Source: Variovorax sp. Root411
GTDB lineage: Bacteria; Pseudomonadota; Gammaproteobacteria; Burkholderiales; Burkholderiaceae_C
Length of the DNA stretch: 64,000 bases
NCBI RefSeq assembly: GCF_001425205.1
Contig: NZ_LMDW01000018.1
Span: forward strand, 178,077 to 242,076
Direction: 5' to 3'
A model generated the notes under the pieces. The model saw only the letters and a program-made list of their open reading frames with translations. It searched no databases and was not told the origin of the DNA. Positions 9,801-16,936 of the stretch are shown here, in pieces. Each line of letters opens with the position of its first letter. The stretch's first letter is position 1. Position numbers and translations under genes: made by a program.

Positions 9801-12570
9801 AAGCCTGACCATCGTGGCCAAGCGCGACGCCAATCTGATCGGCGCCGAGGTCAAGAGCGCGGGTGATGCAACGGTCGTTGCAGGACGCGACGTGAATCTC
9901 GGCACCGTGACGACAGGCCGCACGGATGACATTCGTTGGAGTTCCAACAACACGCGCAAGGACGAGACGAGCAAGGAGATCGGGACCACGATCAGCGCCG
10001 CGGGCAATGCCAGTGTCGGCGCTGGGCGCAACCTCACGGGGATCGCCGCCACCTTGAACGCAGGCGAGACCCTCACGCTCAGTGCGGGCGACAAGCTCAC
10101 CCTGGCCGCGAGCGAGAACTCGACTTCGGCCACCTCGAAGGACGCGCAGAAGGACGGTCTGAGCCATTCCAGCGCGAATGTCGACAGCCAGGAGACCACG
10201 CTGGCGCGCACCACGCTCACGGGCAAGGACATCCAGCTCAAGAGCGGCGGGGACATGACGCTCAGCGCCATCGAGGCCAATGCGCAGAACCTCGGCATCG
10301 ACGCCGGCGGCAAGCTCAATCTGCTCACGCAGAAGACGACCAGTGCCTTCAGCGGCTCGGAAACCGATGGCGATGGCGCCTGGGTCTCGGCCAAGAGCGG
10401 GGGGCACAAAGACGAGACCAGCCAGTACAACCTGTTCAACGTCCAGAACCTGAACATCAAGGCGAACGGCGGAGTCACGGTGCAACTGGGGCAGAACGCG
10501 AGCCTCACGGACCTGGCCAAGCAGCCTGGCATGGCCTGGGTGAACCAACTGGCGAACGATCCGGCCTTCGCGAACAGCGTCGAGTGGCAGCGGGTGCAGG
10601 AGGAGCACAAGAAGTGGGCTCAGAGCCAGACCAGTCTGGGGCCGGTGGCGGCCATCGTGGTCAGCGTCGTGGTGGGGATGGTGGCGGGTCCTGTGGCCGC
10701 CCAGGCAGGAGCTGCTGCCGGCGGTTCGGCGGCAGTGGCGGCGGGAGAGGGCGTGGCGCTGTCGGGCGGGGGCGCCTTCCTCACGGGCACCGGCCTCACC
10801 ATCTCCGCGGGTGTGAGCGCCGCAGTGCAAGCGGGCGTCACCGCCCTGGCCACTCAGGCGACGGTGAGCTTCATCAACAACGACGGCGACATCGGCAAGG
10901 TGCTCAATGAGCTGGGCAGCAGCCAGGGCGTCAAGAGCATCGCCACCGCCATGGTCACGGCAGGTGTGCTCCAGGGTTTGAGTAGTACGCTACCTGAAAA
11001 CATCGCGAACGCGACCAACGGCTCGGCGAAGTTCACCGATCAGTTGCAACGCCAACTCATCGACGGGGCGGCCAGCGCTATGGTGCGCAGCGCGATCAAT
11101 GGGACCAGTCTCGAAGATGAACTGAGTCATAGCCTGACCAACGCGCTGTGGAACACCGTGGCGGCGCAAGGGGCCAATGCCATCGGCGATCTGACACAAG
11201 GCCCAGATGCGAAATTCAACGGCCTTGTCAACAAGATCGCGCACGCCATCGCAGGATGCGCAGTGGGTGCGGGCCGTGCGAACAGCAGCAGCGGCTGCGC
11301 TGCCGGTGCCCTAGGCGCGGTCGTCGGTGAACTGACTGCCGAAATGGCTGGGCGTCAAGACAACACGGTCCAGATGGCCCAGCTGATGGCGGTCCTTGCG
11401 GTGGCCGTTGCGGGAGGCGACGAGCGCCAGCTCAACATTGCCATGAGCGCGGGAGCCAACGCGGCAGCAAACAACTACTTGAATCACGATCAGTGGGCTG
11501 ATTTTGCGAAGGCGCTGAAAGCCTGCGATAAGGACCCGCTGTGTGAGGCCGAGAGTCGCGCGAAGTACGCCGATCTTGGCAAGAAGCAAGACGCTGCTCT
11601 AGCGGTGTGCGACAGGGTAGGAAACTGCGACGCCCTAAAGAAGGAAGTGGCGGCCGGGCGCGCCTACCAGATTGAACTTGTGAAGAATGGGCAACTGCCA
11701 GACAGTTATCTGGGCGCATTCGACTTGCAGCAGTTGGGTTTGAAGCTGGCCAATCAGCCGGCTTACCGCGAGCAGGTCGGCAAGTCTGTGGTGGCGCAGA
11801 TGATGTGTCAGTTGAGCCCGAAGCAATGCGACGTCGAGTCCGCCAAGATGGCTGTTGCGTTGGGCGTTGCGATGGCGGGTGGACCTGCAGCTGCTTACTT
11901 GCTCAGCAGCCTGCCCACCATCGCTGCCGCAGCGAAGATGTCGATTGCGGCGTGCAGTGCAAATCCGAGACTTTGTGCGAACGAGGCTGGGTTGGTTGTG
12001 TCTGATCTGCTTGCTGGCGAAGCCTTGGGCGGTGCCAGTATCGCGGGCGGTGCGCAGGTCGCGAGAGCGCTAAGCAAGGTGGAAGCGGAAGCTGAAGCGG
12101 CGCGGATCATTGCACAGCGCGAGGCAACGCTCAAGCTGCCGAATCCTGTAGATGGCACTGCAGCAGCAGATGCTGGGTCTGTTAGGAATGTCAATCCAAC
12201 GGGTTCAATGCAAAATTGCACGAATTGCGCCTATGTAGTTGACAACCAATTGGCGACAGGGGCTTCCGCAAGTGCATTGCCACGAAGTGAGCCTTTGTCT
12301 TATTCTCAGTTGAACTCCCTGTACAACACAAAATTTAGTAGTTGGACAGATCAAGCTTCTATCGAGAAAACTCTTTTGGCGGGAGGAAATGGGACGCGAG
12401 CCGTTGTGTATGGAATGGACGCTGATCATTTAACCGCGCACGTATGGAATGCCGTTGTCCAGAATGGGAAAATTAACTATATTGACGGACAGACAGGGGC
12501 GGGAGGAATCGGGAATTTTGCAAACTTTCCTCACCTCACCTTTGGCATCACTTCAAAAGGAGGCAATTGA
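3883..12570 (+). CDS. cdiA: CdiA-type contact-dependent inhibition effector with papain-fold toxin tip
   Basis: A 2,895-residue filamentous haemagglutinin-type exoprotein of a two-partner secretion system. I place the start at GTG 3883: AGGGAG lies 8 bp upstream and the product then begins MNRKLFRIVFNAARG, the conserved extended signal peptide region of TPS exoproteins. A signal segment ends near PVHAQ (about residue 65). The TPS haemagglutination domain follows, with NPAGISVDGGGFIN at residue 174 onward. A Ser/Thr/Gly linker sits near residues 380-425, then beta-helix repeats rich in N-N/T. A non-repetitive section covers about residues 1300-1540, FHA-2 type repeats come next, and a DUF637-like hydrophobic region lies at about 2260-2430. 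The pretoxin motif region reads NAAANNYLN (residue 2526), in place of the classic VENN. The last roughly 130 residues resemble papain-fold (Tox-PL) toxins: Cys2779/Cys2782 (NCTNCA), His2853 (AHVWN) and Asp2868 (IDGQTG) form a candidate Cys-His-Asp triad, implying glutamine deamidase or peptidase activity in the target cell. The paired immunity gene is 1 bp downstream. Confidence 0.93.
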   Translation: MNRKLFRIVFNAARGMRMVVAETTASTGKGSNKATTVASAATFAPMLIGVALAGMLGATPVHAQIVGAPNVPGNLRPTVLVAPNGVPYINVQTPSAAGVSRNVYNQFNIGTNGAILNNSRVNVQSQLGGFIQANPSLATGSARIILNEVNGGSRSQLRGYLEVAGQRAEIIIANPAGISVDGGGFINASKATLTTGTAQFNAIGGLDSFLVRGGSVTVDGAGLDARTTDYAAILARAVQVNAAIYATDLKVVTGANTISADHTQITPTTGTGAAPTFALDVAALGGMYSGKIVLLGTEQGLGVRNAGNIGASAGSLVVTASGHLENTGTLEGQSVQLASTGSDIVNQGTIRQTSMAPLALAAPTISNTNGGWIGSEPVPTATSGSDGGSTGTGTGAAAGTGSSGSTGTTTSTGSTTTVGTSTPAAAPIDPGSITAAGAIRNDGGKVYAGGPITVQTANLVNNGGTLSVASMALNQPSFSNQGGTINVSGGFTANLGTFDNSSGTLRSGSLDITTSGNLNNQDGVLTSDSNANLTVGGSANNLRGNISAAGALTANVTEGTVNTSGTLASNQGLTLHAGSLENTHGSIQSAQSGVQLAVTGQLVNGSGGSVNAATDLGINAATLTNTGTLRGANDVSVAVTGALVNDGNITSGRNTTITAGSIQSGTAGVLGAGIQSDGTLAASGSGTGDLRITSTGALAANGTNLAAGTATLQGASIDLSNGKTSGANVAITATQGDVNTNKAVITTPGTLSITAAGALSNLEGTLGSNGGTTVNAASLNNSSGSIAAVTGDLRVTTSGTINNTSGNLLAAGAVVLASSALTNTDGKVSGSSLSIDTNKGSLDNTRGTLSASSTVEVNSGELKNDAGLIQSGGAMTVNTNGQTLSNTNAAGYSNQQGGIVSGDTLTLKAGDLNNTAGFIGSKNALTATTGEFVNGNAGLVLSQSTLAINTQGATYDNRGGRTMAMDSLGINAGNIANAGGLIRATTAATLHAENLDNTATSGTDQGIEGLSVAITTVTANNTSGAIRADVNATLTSSGEINNGAGGLISAGDTLTIADPNTAAAAAKTLNVINAGTLLAGSALIVDAASLTSSDKLLSQGDMHLALTQDVAISSGSETIANHDLSLATNGNISNSGRIAAGNDLSLSATNIDNTATGDIQGTTTRLSATNTITNRGVIDGVVTRIDAGTLTNIGTGRIYGDHVSIGAGTLNNLAETVNGTTSAATIAARQRLDIGAGTVNNRDGALIFSDGNLFIGGGLDISGRATGAAFSLDNRAATIEATGNVDIKATTLNNTNGGVTWALQPGATQNVVEYEVPGSSTRYKADEVLISFGGLQQFPDTGWNAWNAASAANPLTAGSDPYARLLVPSPDYPLAQFRAYYMQSPASSQDRSYQTCGGGDGTACDTTNVAGAWYSRTDPIWATFGVTAPGVDLPMDFIGRKYPDMTVGQQGVMVLDATNHDQWVPFDHTITQAEYDQWQDYRQAHAALDKATLKFIHTITGYTSLTTTEYEPGRMASTYDAYVYTVTSSTPVLQSSAPGKIIAGGAMNIAVGSGVNDMSQILAGGALTVTGGTILNKGLTIDAPTVQTGTVSHSFVEAHSGDDVRVYQIAPYNLTTNSTVTLAAARQEGHVAVAGSTPGLGSLAVGQTGTGAQAAGSIAAGSRVNPIIEVSATSGPGGTTGVAGATVVRTSVPNVAIPSASLFRTLANPSSHYLIETDPRFANYRSWLSSDYLLNNLGLDPNTTLKRLGDGFYEERLIREQVAQLTGYRYLDGFSSDDAQYTALMNAGTAFAQQYGLRVGVALTAAQMAQLTSDIVWLVEQTVTLPDGSTQRVLAPQVYVRVKPGDIDGSGALMSGASVDMRVTGDLTNSGGTIAGRHAVALSADNINNLAGRITGEDVTLNARTDINVIGAVVDASKSLTAIAGRDVNVVTTTRDSKSDTGPLARSDASSGVNLSATTLDRVAGLYVTNPGGSLTIVAKRDANLIGAEVKSAGDATVVAGRDVNLGTVTTGRTDDIRWSSNNTRKDETSKEIGTTISAAGNASVGAGRNLTGIAATLNAGETLTLSAGDKLTLAASENSTSATSKDAQKDGLSHSSANVDSQETTLARTTLTGKDIQLKSGGDMTLSAIEANAQNLGIDAGGKLNLLTQKTTSAFSGSETDGDGAWVSAKSGGHKDETSQYNLFNVQNLNIKANGGVTVQLGQNASLTDLAKQPGMAWVNQLANDPAFANSVEWQRVQEEHKKWAQSQTSLGPVAAIVVSVVVGMVAGPVAAQAGAAAGGSAAVAAGEGVALSGGGAFLTGTGLTISAGVSAAVQAGVTALATQATVSFINNDGDIGKVLNELGSSQGVKSIATAMVTAGVLQGLSSTLPENIANATNGSAKFTDQLQRQLIDGAASAMVRSAINGTSLEDELSHSLTNALWNTVAAQGANAIGDLTQGPDAKFNGLVNKIAHAIAGCAVGAGRANSSSGCAAGALGAVVGELTAEMAGRQDNTVQMAQLMAVLAVAVAGGDERQLNIAMSAGANAAANNYLNHDQWADFAKALKACDKDPLCEAESRAKYADLGKKQDAALAVCDRVGNCDALKKEVAAGRAYQIELVKNGQLPDSYLGAFDLQQLGLKLANQPAYREQVGKSVVAQMMCQLSPKQCDVESAKMAVALGVAMAGGPAAAYLLSSLPTIAAAAKMSIAACSANPRLCANEAGLVVSDLLAGEALGGASIAGGAQVARALSKVEAEAEAARIIAQREATLKLPNPVDGTAAADAGSVRNVNPTGSMQNCTNCAYVVDNQLATGASASALPRSEPLSYSQLNSLYNTKFSSWTDQASIEKTLLAGGNGTRAVVYGMDADHLTAHVWNAVVQNGKINYIDGQTGAGGIGNFANFPHLTFGITSKGGN

Positions 12571-12571
12571 A

Positions 12572-12817
12572 ATGGAATTATCGAATGCACGTGCATTGGC
12601 AGCCCAGTACATTAAATCAAACATGGCAGCCCCGGAAGGAGATGAGTATGCAATAGTTGATTCGGCGATTAAAGAAACCGAACTGGGGTGGTATTTCCCA
12701 TATCAAACAGTGCGTTTTTTAAATACGAGGGATTTGAATTACTCGGTTGTGGGAAATTGGCCTATTTTTGTGACGAAATTGGGTCAAGTGCATGGACCCA
12801 AACGACCAGAAGTCTGA
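12572..12817 (+). CDS. cdiI: Imm35-like immunity protein for the CdiA tip
   Basis: 81 residues. The ATG at 12572 overlaps no other start, sits one base after the cdiA stop, and has AAAAGGAGG at 12555-12563 inside the end of cdiA, so translation is coupled. The sequence (PEGDEYAIVDSAIKETELGWYF and NYSVVGNWPIFV, each read here only in part) fits the Imm35 immunity fold: an N-terminal helix, a PEGD turn, then beta strands with a G-W-x-F/Y core and an x-G-N-x-P-I-x-V strand. Imm35 proteins are known partners of papain-fold and other polymorphic toxins. At 81 residues it is at the short end for the family and may lack the last helix. GC content drops sharply here and in the toxin tip, as expected for an exchangeable toxin-immunity cassette. 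Role: binds and blocks the incoming toxin in sister cells. Confidence 0.8.
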   Translation: MELSNARALAAQYIKSNMAAPEGDEYAIVDSAIKETELGWYFPYQTVRFLNTRDLNYSVVGNWPIFVTKLGQVHGPKRPEV

Positions 12818-12988
12818 ATAGCGTCTTCTCGACTACGCGGCAGATCCTCTGCAAAATTCGCACGCCCCGTTGACTTGTCGATATTAAAAATCCCTTCGTG
12901 ATGAATTGATCATTTGAATGGCGAATTTTCAATGCAATTCGCTCGGGTGCCAGTCTGCAATTAAAGAAAAAATAGAGGAAGAACAAAT

Positions 12989-14719
12989 TTGACCTCGCGA
13001 GCGACTCTGGTCATTATCTTGTTGGCCAGCCCCTTGCTTGCTTTCGCGCAAGCTCCATCCATTCCACAACCCTTCGTTGAGCAGCAACGCCAGCAGGAGC
13101 GTGAACGTGCGTTGCGCGAGCAGAATGAGCGCACCGTCGACCAGCGTCCGCAGGCTGCACCACCGGCGCCAATGCAGCGCATTCCCGAGTCAGAGTCACC
13201 TTGCTTCCGCATCGACCGCGTGCTGCTGGTCGGCGAGCAATCCGCGTCCTTCCAATGGGCTGTCGCCGATCTGTCGGGGCCCGATGGCAACGACTCACCG
13301 GTTGGCCGCTGCCTGGGCACAGCCGGCGTCAATGTGGTCCTGGCACGCGCCCAGCAGACCGTCATCGCACGCGGCTTTGTCACCACCCGCGTGCTCGCCG
13401 CACCGCAGGACCTCTCTGCCGGCACCTTGACCCTCTCGCTGGTGCCCGGCCGCATCGCCGCCATCCGGACGACGCCCGATTCTTCATCCACGCTGCTCGG
13501 CAGTTCCGCCTTGCTGGCCACGGCCATCCCCGCGCATTCGGGCGACCTGCTGAACCTGCGCGACATCGAGCAGGGCCTCGAGAACCTCAAGCGCGCACCC
13601 ACCGCCGAAGCCGACATCCAGATCGAACCTTCGACCGCGCCGAATGCACGCCCCGGCGACAGCGACCTCGTCGTCAAGTACGTGCAAGCCAAGAAGTGGC
13701 GCGTCACCTTGAGCCTGGACGACAGCGGCACCGAAGCCACCGGCCGCTACCAGGCTGGCGCCACGCTGTCCCTGGACAACCCCTTCGGCCTGAACGACCT
13801 GTTCTACGTCAGCGCCAACCACAACCTCAACAACCACGTCTTCGGCGACCCGGCCAAGGGCACCGAAGGTCATACCCTTCACTACTCGCTGCCTTATGGC
13901 TACTGGATGCTGGGCTTTACTGCCTCCAACAGCCAGTACCACCAGAGCGTCGCGGGTCTGAACCAGGACTACGTCTACGCCGGCAAGACCAACAACGCCG
14001 AGGTCAAGCTTTCGCGCCTGCTCTACCGCGACCAGCATCGCAAGACGAGCGTGGCGATCAAGGGCTGGCGCCGCGAGTCGCGCAACTTCGTGGACGACAC
14101 GGAGGTCGAGGTGCAGCACCGCGTGGTCGGCGGCTGGGAGCTCAGCCTCAACCACAAGGAGTACATCGGTGAAGCAACGCTCGAGGGTACGCTGGCCTAC
14201 AAGCGCGGCACCGGTGGCTTCGGCGCGCGCACCGCGCCCGAAGAAGAGTTCGGCGAGGGCACCTCGCGCCTTAAGCTCTACACCGCCGACATCAGCCTCA
14301 ATGCGCCTTTCAAGCTCAGCGGGCAGAAGCTGCGCTACTCCGGCCTGATCCGCGCCCAATGGAACCGCACGCCACTGACGCCGCAGGACCGTTTCGCCAT
14401 CGGCGGGCGCTACACGGTCCGTGGCTTCGATGGCGAGACCAGCCTCATGGGCGAGCGCGGCTCGCTCATTCGCAATGACATCGGCTGGGCCATGGGGCAG
14501 AGCGGGGCGGAGCTGTACGCGGGCATGGACTACGGCCATGTCGGCGGGCGCTCCACGGCCGATCTGCTCGGGCGCAATTTGGCCGGCGCCGTCGTCGGCG
14601 TGCGCGGCCAGTGGACCAAGCTGAGCTACGACTTCTTCGTCGGCGCGCCCATCAGCAAGCCCGACGGCTACCGCACTGCGAAGGTCACGCTGGGCTTCAA
14701 TCTCAATGCGAGCTTCTGA
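12989..14719 (+). CDS. cdiB: ShlB/FhaC/CdiB-family two-partner secretion transporter
   Basis: 576 residues from a TTG start at 12989, with GAGGAAG about 8 bp upstream; no ATG fits better. The product starts with a signal peptide (SRATLVIILLASPLLAFAQA) and a Gln/Arg/Glu-rich helix (PFVEQQRQQERERALREQNE) like the plug helix of FhaC. POTRA_2/ShlB-type domains follow (about residues 70-220, with the typical V-P-G-R-I strand), then a C-terminal 16-strand barrel with the conserved VRGF motif (YTVRGFDGETSL). It exports CdiA across the outer membrane. The gene lies 171 bp after cdiI, so the order is A-I-B instead of the enterobacterial B-A-I. Outer membrane location is inferred from the family. Confidence 0.92.
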   Translation: MTSRATLVIILLASPLLAFAQAPSIPQPFVEQQRQQERERALREQNERTVDQRPQAAPPAPMQRIPESESPCFRIDRVLLVGEQSASFQWAVADLSGPDGNDSPVGRCLGTAGVNVVLARAQQTVIARGFVTTRVLAAPQDLSAGTLTLSLVPGRIAAIRTTPDSSSTLLGSSALLATAIPAHSGDLLNLRDIEQGLENLKRAPTAEADIQIEPSTAPNARPGDSDLVVKYVQAKKWRVTLSLDDSGTEATGRYQAGATLSLDNPFGLNDLFYVSANHNLNNHVFGDPAKGTEGHTLHYSLPYGYWMLGFTASNSQYHQSVAGLNQDYVYAGKTNNAEVKLSRLLYRDQHRKTSVAIKGWRRESRNFVDDTEVEVQHRVVGGWELSLNHKEYIGEATLEGTLAYKRGTGGFGARTAPEEEFGEGTSRLKLYTADISLNAPFKLSGQKLRYSGLIRAQWNRTPLTPQDRFAIGGRYTVRGFDGETSLMGERGSLIRNDIGWAMGQSGAELYAGMDYGHVGGRSTADLLGRNLAGAVVGVRGQWTKLSYDFFVGAPISKPDGYRTAKVTLGFNLNASF

Positions 14720-14720
14720 T

Positions 14721-15341
14721 ATGTCGATGATTTTTTCAGCCAGGCCATGGTTGGCCGCAGCTCTTGCCGGAGGCACCCTGCTGGCGGGCTGCACCAGTCT
14801 GCCCCCAACGCCGTACCGCGCGGCCCCTGCAGGGGATGGCACGTACGGATACAGCACCATGCAGATCGAAGGGGACATCTACCGGATCGACTTCTATGGG
14901 TCACCGGCCACTGCCTCGCGGACGGCCAGGGCGTTCGCCTTCTATCGCGCGGCGGAGCTTGCAGAGGAGCACGGCGCCCCCGCCTTCAGGATCGTCCAAG
15001 GAGAAGTGGATCGCTCCATTCTGGACGGTAGCGAAGTCTTCTCATGGTCCGATTCGTTCCCGGCGCCGCCTTTCGGCAGGCTCGCGGTAAACCATGAGAA
15101 CGGCGTCAACAGGGCAACCCTGCAAAAAGTCGCCGGAACGAGATACATCCCTGTTCCGATCTACATCACTCCGCCCGGCCAAGCGCAGCGGGACGCAGAC
15201 GAAAAACAGGTCTCCAAGCTTTCCATCCTGCGCGTGCAGATGCTTCGAGAACTTCCGGCCTCGCTTGATGACAAGACGTTCATGACCCGCGAGGTGCTCA
15301 GCAAGCTCGGGCCGCGCATTGTGCGCACGAACTCCGCCTGA
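14721..15341 (+). CDS. Lipoprotein, CC0125/CC1285-like, in the CDI locus
   Basis: 206 residues starting at ATG 14721, one base after the cdiB stop. A signal peptide with a lipobox (LAGGTLLAGC) makes it a lipoprotein. The mature part (YGYSTMQIEGDIYRIDFYG, then ARAFAFYRAAELAEEHGAP) resembles the CC0125/CC1285 family of small lipoproteins, whose function is unknown. The tight spacing to cdiB suggests co-transcription. Burkholderia-type CDI loci (bcpAIOB) carry a small lipoprotein-like BcpO between bcpI and bcpB, and this protein could play an equivalent accessory role after cdiB; that is inference from position only. Several early methionines exist, but the ATG at 14721 best fits the signal peptide. 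Confidence 0.8.
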   Translation: MSMIFSARPWLAAALAGGTLLAGCTSLPPTPYRAAPAGDGTYGYSTMQIEGDIYRIDFYGSPATASRTARAFAFYRAAELAEEHGAPAFRIVQGEVDRSILDGSEVFSWSDSFPAPPFGRLAVNHENGVNRATLQKVAGTRYIPVPIYITPPGQAQRDADEKQVSKLSILRVQMLRELPASLDDKTFMTREVLSKLGPRIVRTNSA

Positions 15342-15356
15342 GTCTCGCTCGATATG

Positions 15357-15665
15357 CAGTGCAGTCGGAGAGGTTGCCCGAACACGCCGTTCCGCAAGAT
15401 CGCCCGAAGCATCCATGAAGGTGCCCGCGAGACGGCACGGTTCATCGCAAAGACGCCGGAGTACAGCCAGTCGCGCAGGGAAAGGAAGAAGGTCGAGATG
15501 CTGTTCGCACACCTCAAACGCATCATGAAACTGGATGGGCTCCGGCTTCGCGGACTCAGTGGTGCGCAGGACGAGTTCCTGCTGGCGGCGACTGCCCAGA
15601 ATCTTCGGAGAATGGCCAAGTGGTTGATGCCAATTGAAGGAGATGCGCAGATGAGGATCGCGTGA
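15357..15665 (+). pseudogene. IS1182-family transposase C-terminal remnant
   Basis: About 100 codons matching the C-terminal end of IS1182-type (DDE_Tnp_1_6) transposases. It begins inside a Cys-containing segment (CPNTPFRKIARSIHEGARE) and continues through the very characteristic RKKVEMLFAHLKRI and GAQDEFLLAATAQNLRRMAKW. Everything upstream (catalytic domain, N-terminus, left end) is missing. It sits exactly between the CDI locus and the mobilisation genes, marking that boundary as a rearrangement site. The following 160 bases up to the relaxase stop codon hold nothing I recognise. Confidence 0.8.
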
Positions 15666-15829
15666 GATGGGCCGCGAGGCCTCTCAGGTTCTATCGCCCC
15701 CCGCAACTGAGCTGCGAATCCTCGGTGATCGCCGATGCGCACAGGATTCGAGACGAGTTTTTCAACACAATCAGTCTGAAGCAGACATAGGGGCCGCCGC
15801 GAATATCACTGTCACAGTCGTGCGGTACC

Positions 15830-16936
15830 TCACCGGGACTTCGGCGCCCGTGGCTTGATATCGCTGCGTCCTGGCGTTCGGTGTCTCGCCTGCTCTCTCC
15901 AGCGGCCGGCTATTCGCTGTGCATCGGTCTGTACATCCGGGAGGCTCGCGACGAATTGATCCACGTGAGCGGCAAGATTCTCTTCGCCCTGTCTTCGAAG
16001 TGCTTCCGCCGTCGCCCGCCAGTCCACAGTCACCTCCCGCCGGGTGCTCCGCATCGCCTCTTGGCCAATGTCCAAAACCCCCTGCCCCCACTTGAGAGCG
16101 CGGAGCACACTCTCCAACTTGGCGCGCATGAAGGACGAGGTCTTCGGCGGGCGATGCCTGGCTCGGCCGGCGGGCGGCAGTTGCCCGAACTCCCGCAGCG
16201 CGCGGAGCCGATGATGGATCGCATCCCTGTACGGCTTGCGGGTCTGGCCTCGCACTTGGCGCGGTGTGGCATTGGCCGCCACGCCCTGCTCACGCATCAG
16301 CGCGGCGAACTGCTCACGCCACTGGCGCAACGTGTCCTTGCGGATGTAGAGGCGCTTGCCAGGCTCGAACTCGTGCTCGCACTTGACCACCAGATGCACA
16401 TGCGGATGCGGCTGATCGGTGTGCAGCACCATGGCGTAGCGATATTGCAGCGCGAAGTTCTCGCGTGCGAAAACGCGCGCCGCAGCCAGTACTTTTTCCG
16501 GTGGCGTGCCAGCGGGCATGGACAGGACGATGTTGTGCACTAACTTCGCACGCATGTCTTTCTGCCCCGGAGCGGGTTTCGGCTTGTACTGGCTTCTGCA
16601 AAGCTCAAGCTGCCAGTCGGCCGTGATCTCCCGGGCTGCACCCCGGCCCTGCTGCGCCAACCCCTCATCGCTTTCCAGCTGCAGCTTGCCGTGCCGACCG
16701 ATGTAACGCAGATGGGCCTCGACGCCGCCAACGTCCCGTCCGCCGCCGGAGACCTTCACTATCACTTCGGGCGTGCGCCCCACCGTGCGCTGGATCTGCG
16801 CGATTTGGTCAGCGCCGAGGCGCAGCGTGCCGCCCGGTCCTCGCCGACCGTAGCTCACGATGTCCAGCGCCATGTCGCGCGGCGCACCGGCGGGGCCGCA
16901 GCTGCTTCGGCCTGCGCGCGCTATCCGTTCAGGCAT
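15830..16936 (-). CDS. mobA: MobA/VirD2-like relaxase
   Basis: 368 residues. It contains the metal-binding three-histidine signature of conjugative relaxases (HTDQPHPHVHLVVK, near residue 172) and an upstream 'EAHLRYIGR' region typical of MOB proteins with a relaxase/mobilisation nuclease domain. The C-terminal third is basic and helical (LESVLRALKWGQGVLDIG). The length is that of a relaxase without a helicase or primase fusion, suiting a mobilisable (not self-transmissible) element. It would nick oriT and covalently pilot the strand. The start overlaps the end of the upstream Mob accessory gene by 8 bp, so the two form an operon. No mating-pair genes are present in the window, so transfer would need a helper. 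The candidate oriT lies in the palindromic intergenic region upstream of the accessory gene. Confidence 0.85.
   Translation of the reverse strand: MPERIARAGRSSCGPAGAPRDMALDIVSYGRRGPGGTLRLGADQIAQIQRTVGRTPEVIVKVSGGGRDVGGVEAHLRYIGRHGKLQLESDEGLAQQGRGAAREITADWQLELCRSQYKPKPAPGQKDMRAKLVHNIVLSMPAGTPPEKVLAAARVFARENFALQYRYAMVLHTDQPHPHVHLVVKCEHEFEPGKRLYIRKDTLRQWREQFAALMREQGVAANATPRQVRGQTRKPYRDAIHHRLRALREFGQLPPAGRARHRPPKTSSFMRAKLESVLRALKWGQGVLDIGQEAMRSTRREVTVDWRATAEALRRQGEENLAAHVDQFVASLPDVQTDAQRIAGRWREQARHRTPGRSDIKPRAPKSR

Noticed and set aside
8392..10830. Very long minus-strand frame (about 812 codons) antisense to cdiA
   Set aside because: It is Arg/His/Ala/Gly-rich with no domain and is the expected antisense shadow of a GC-biased repeat gene; the plus-strand cdiA is certain.
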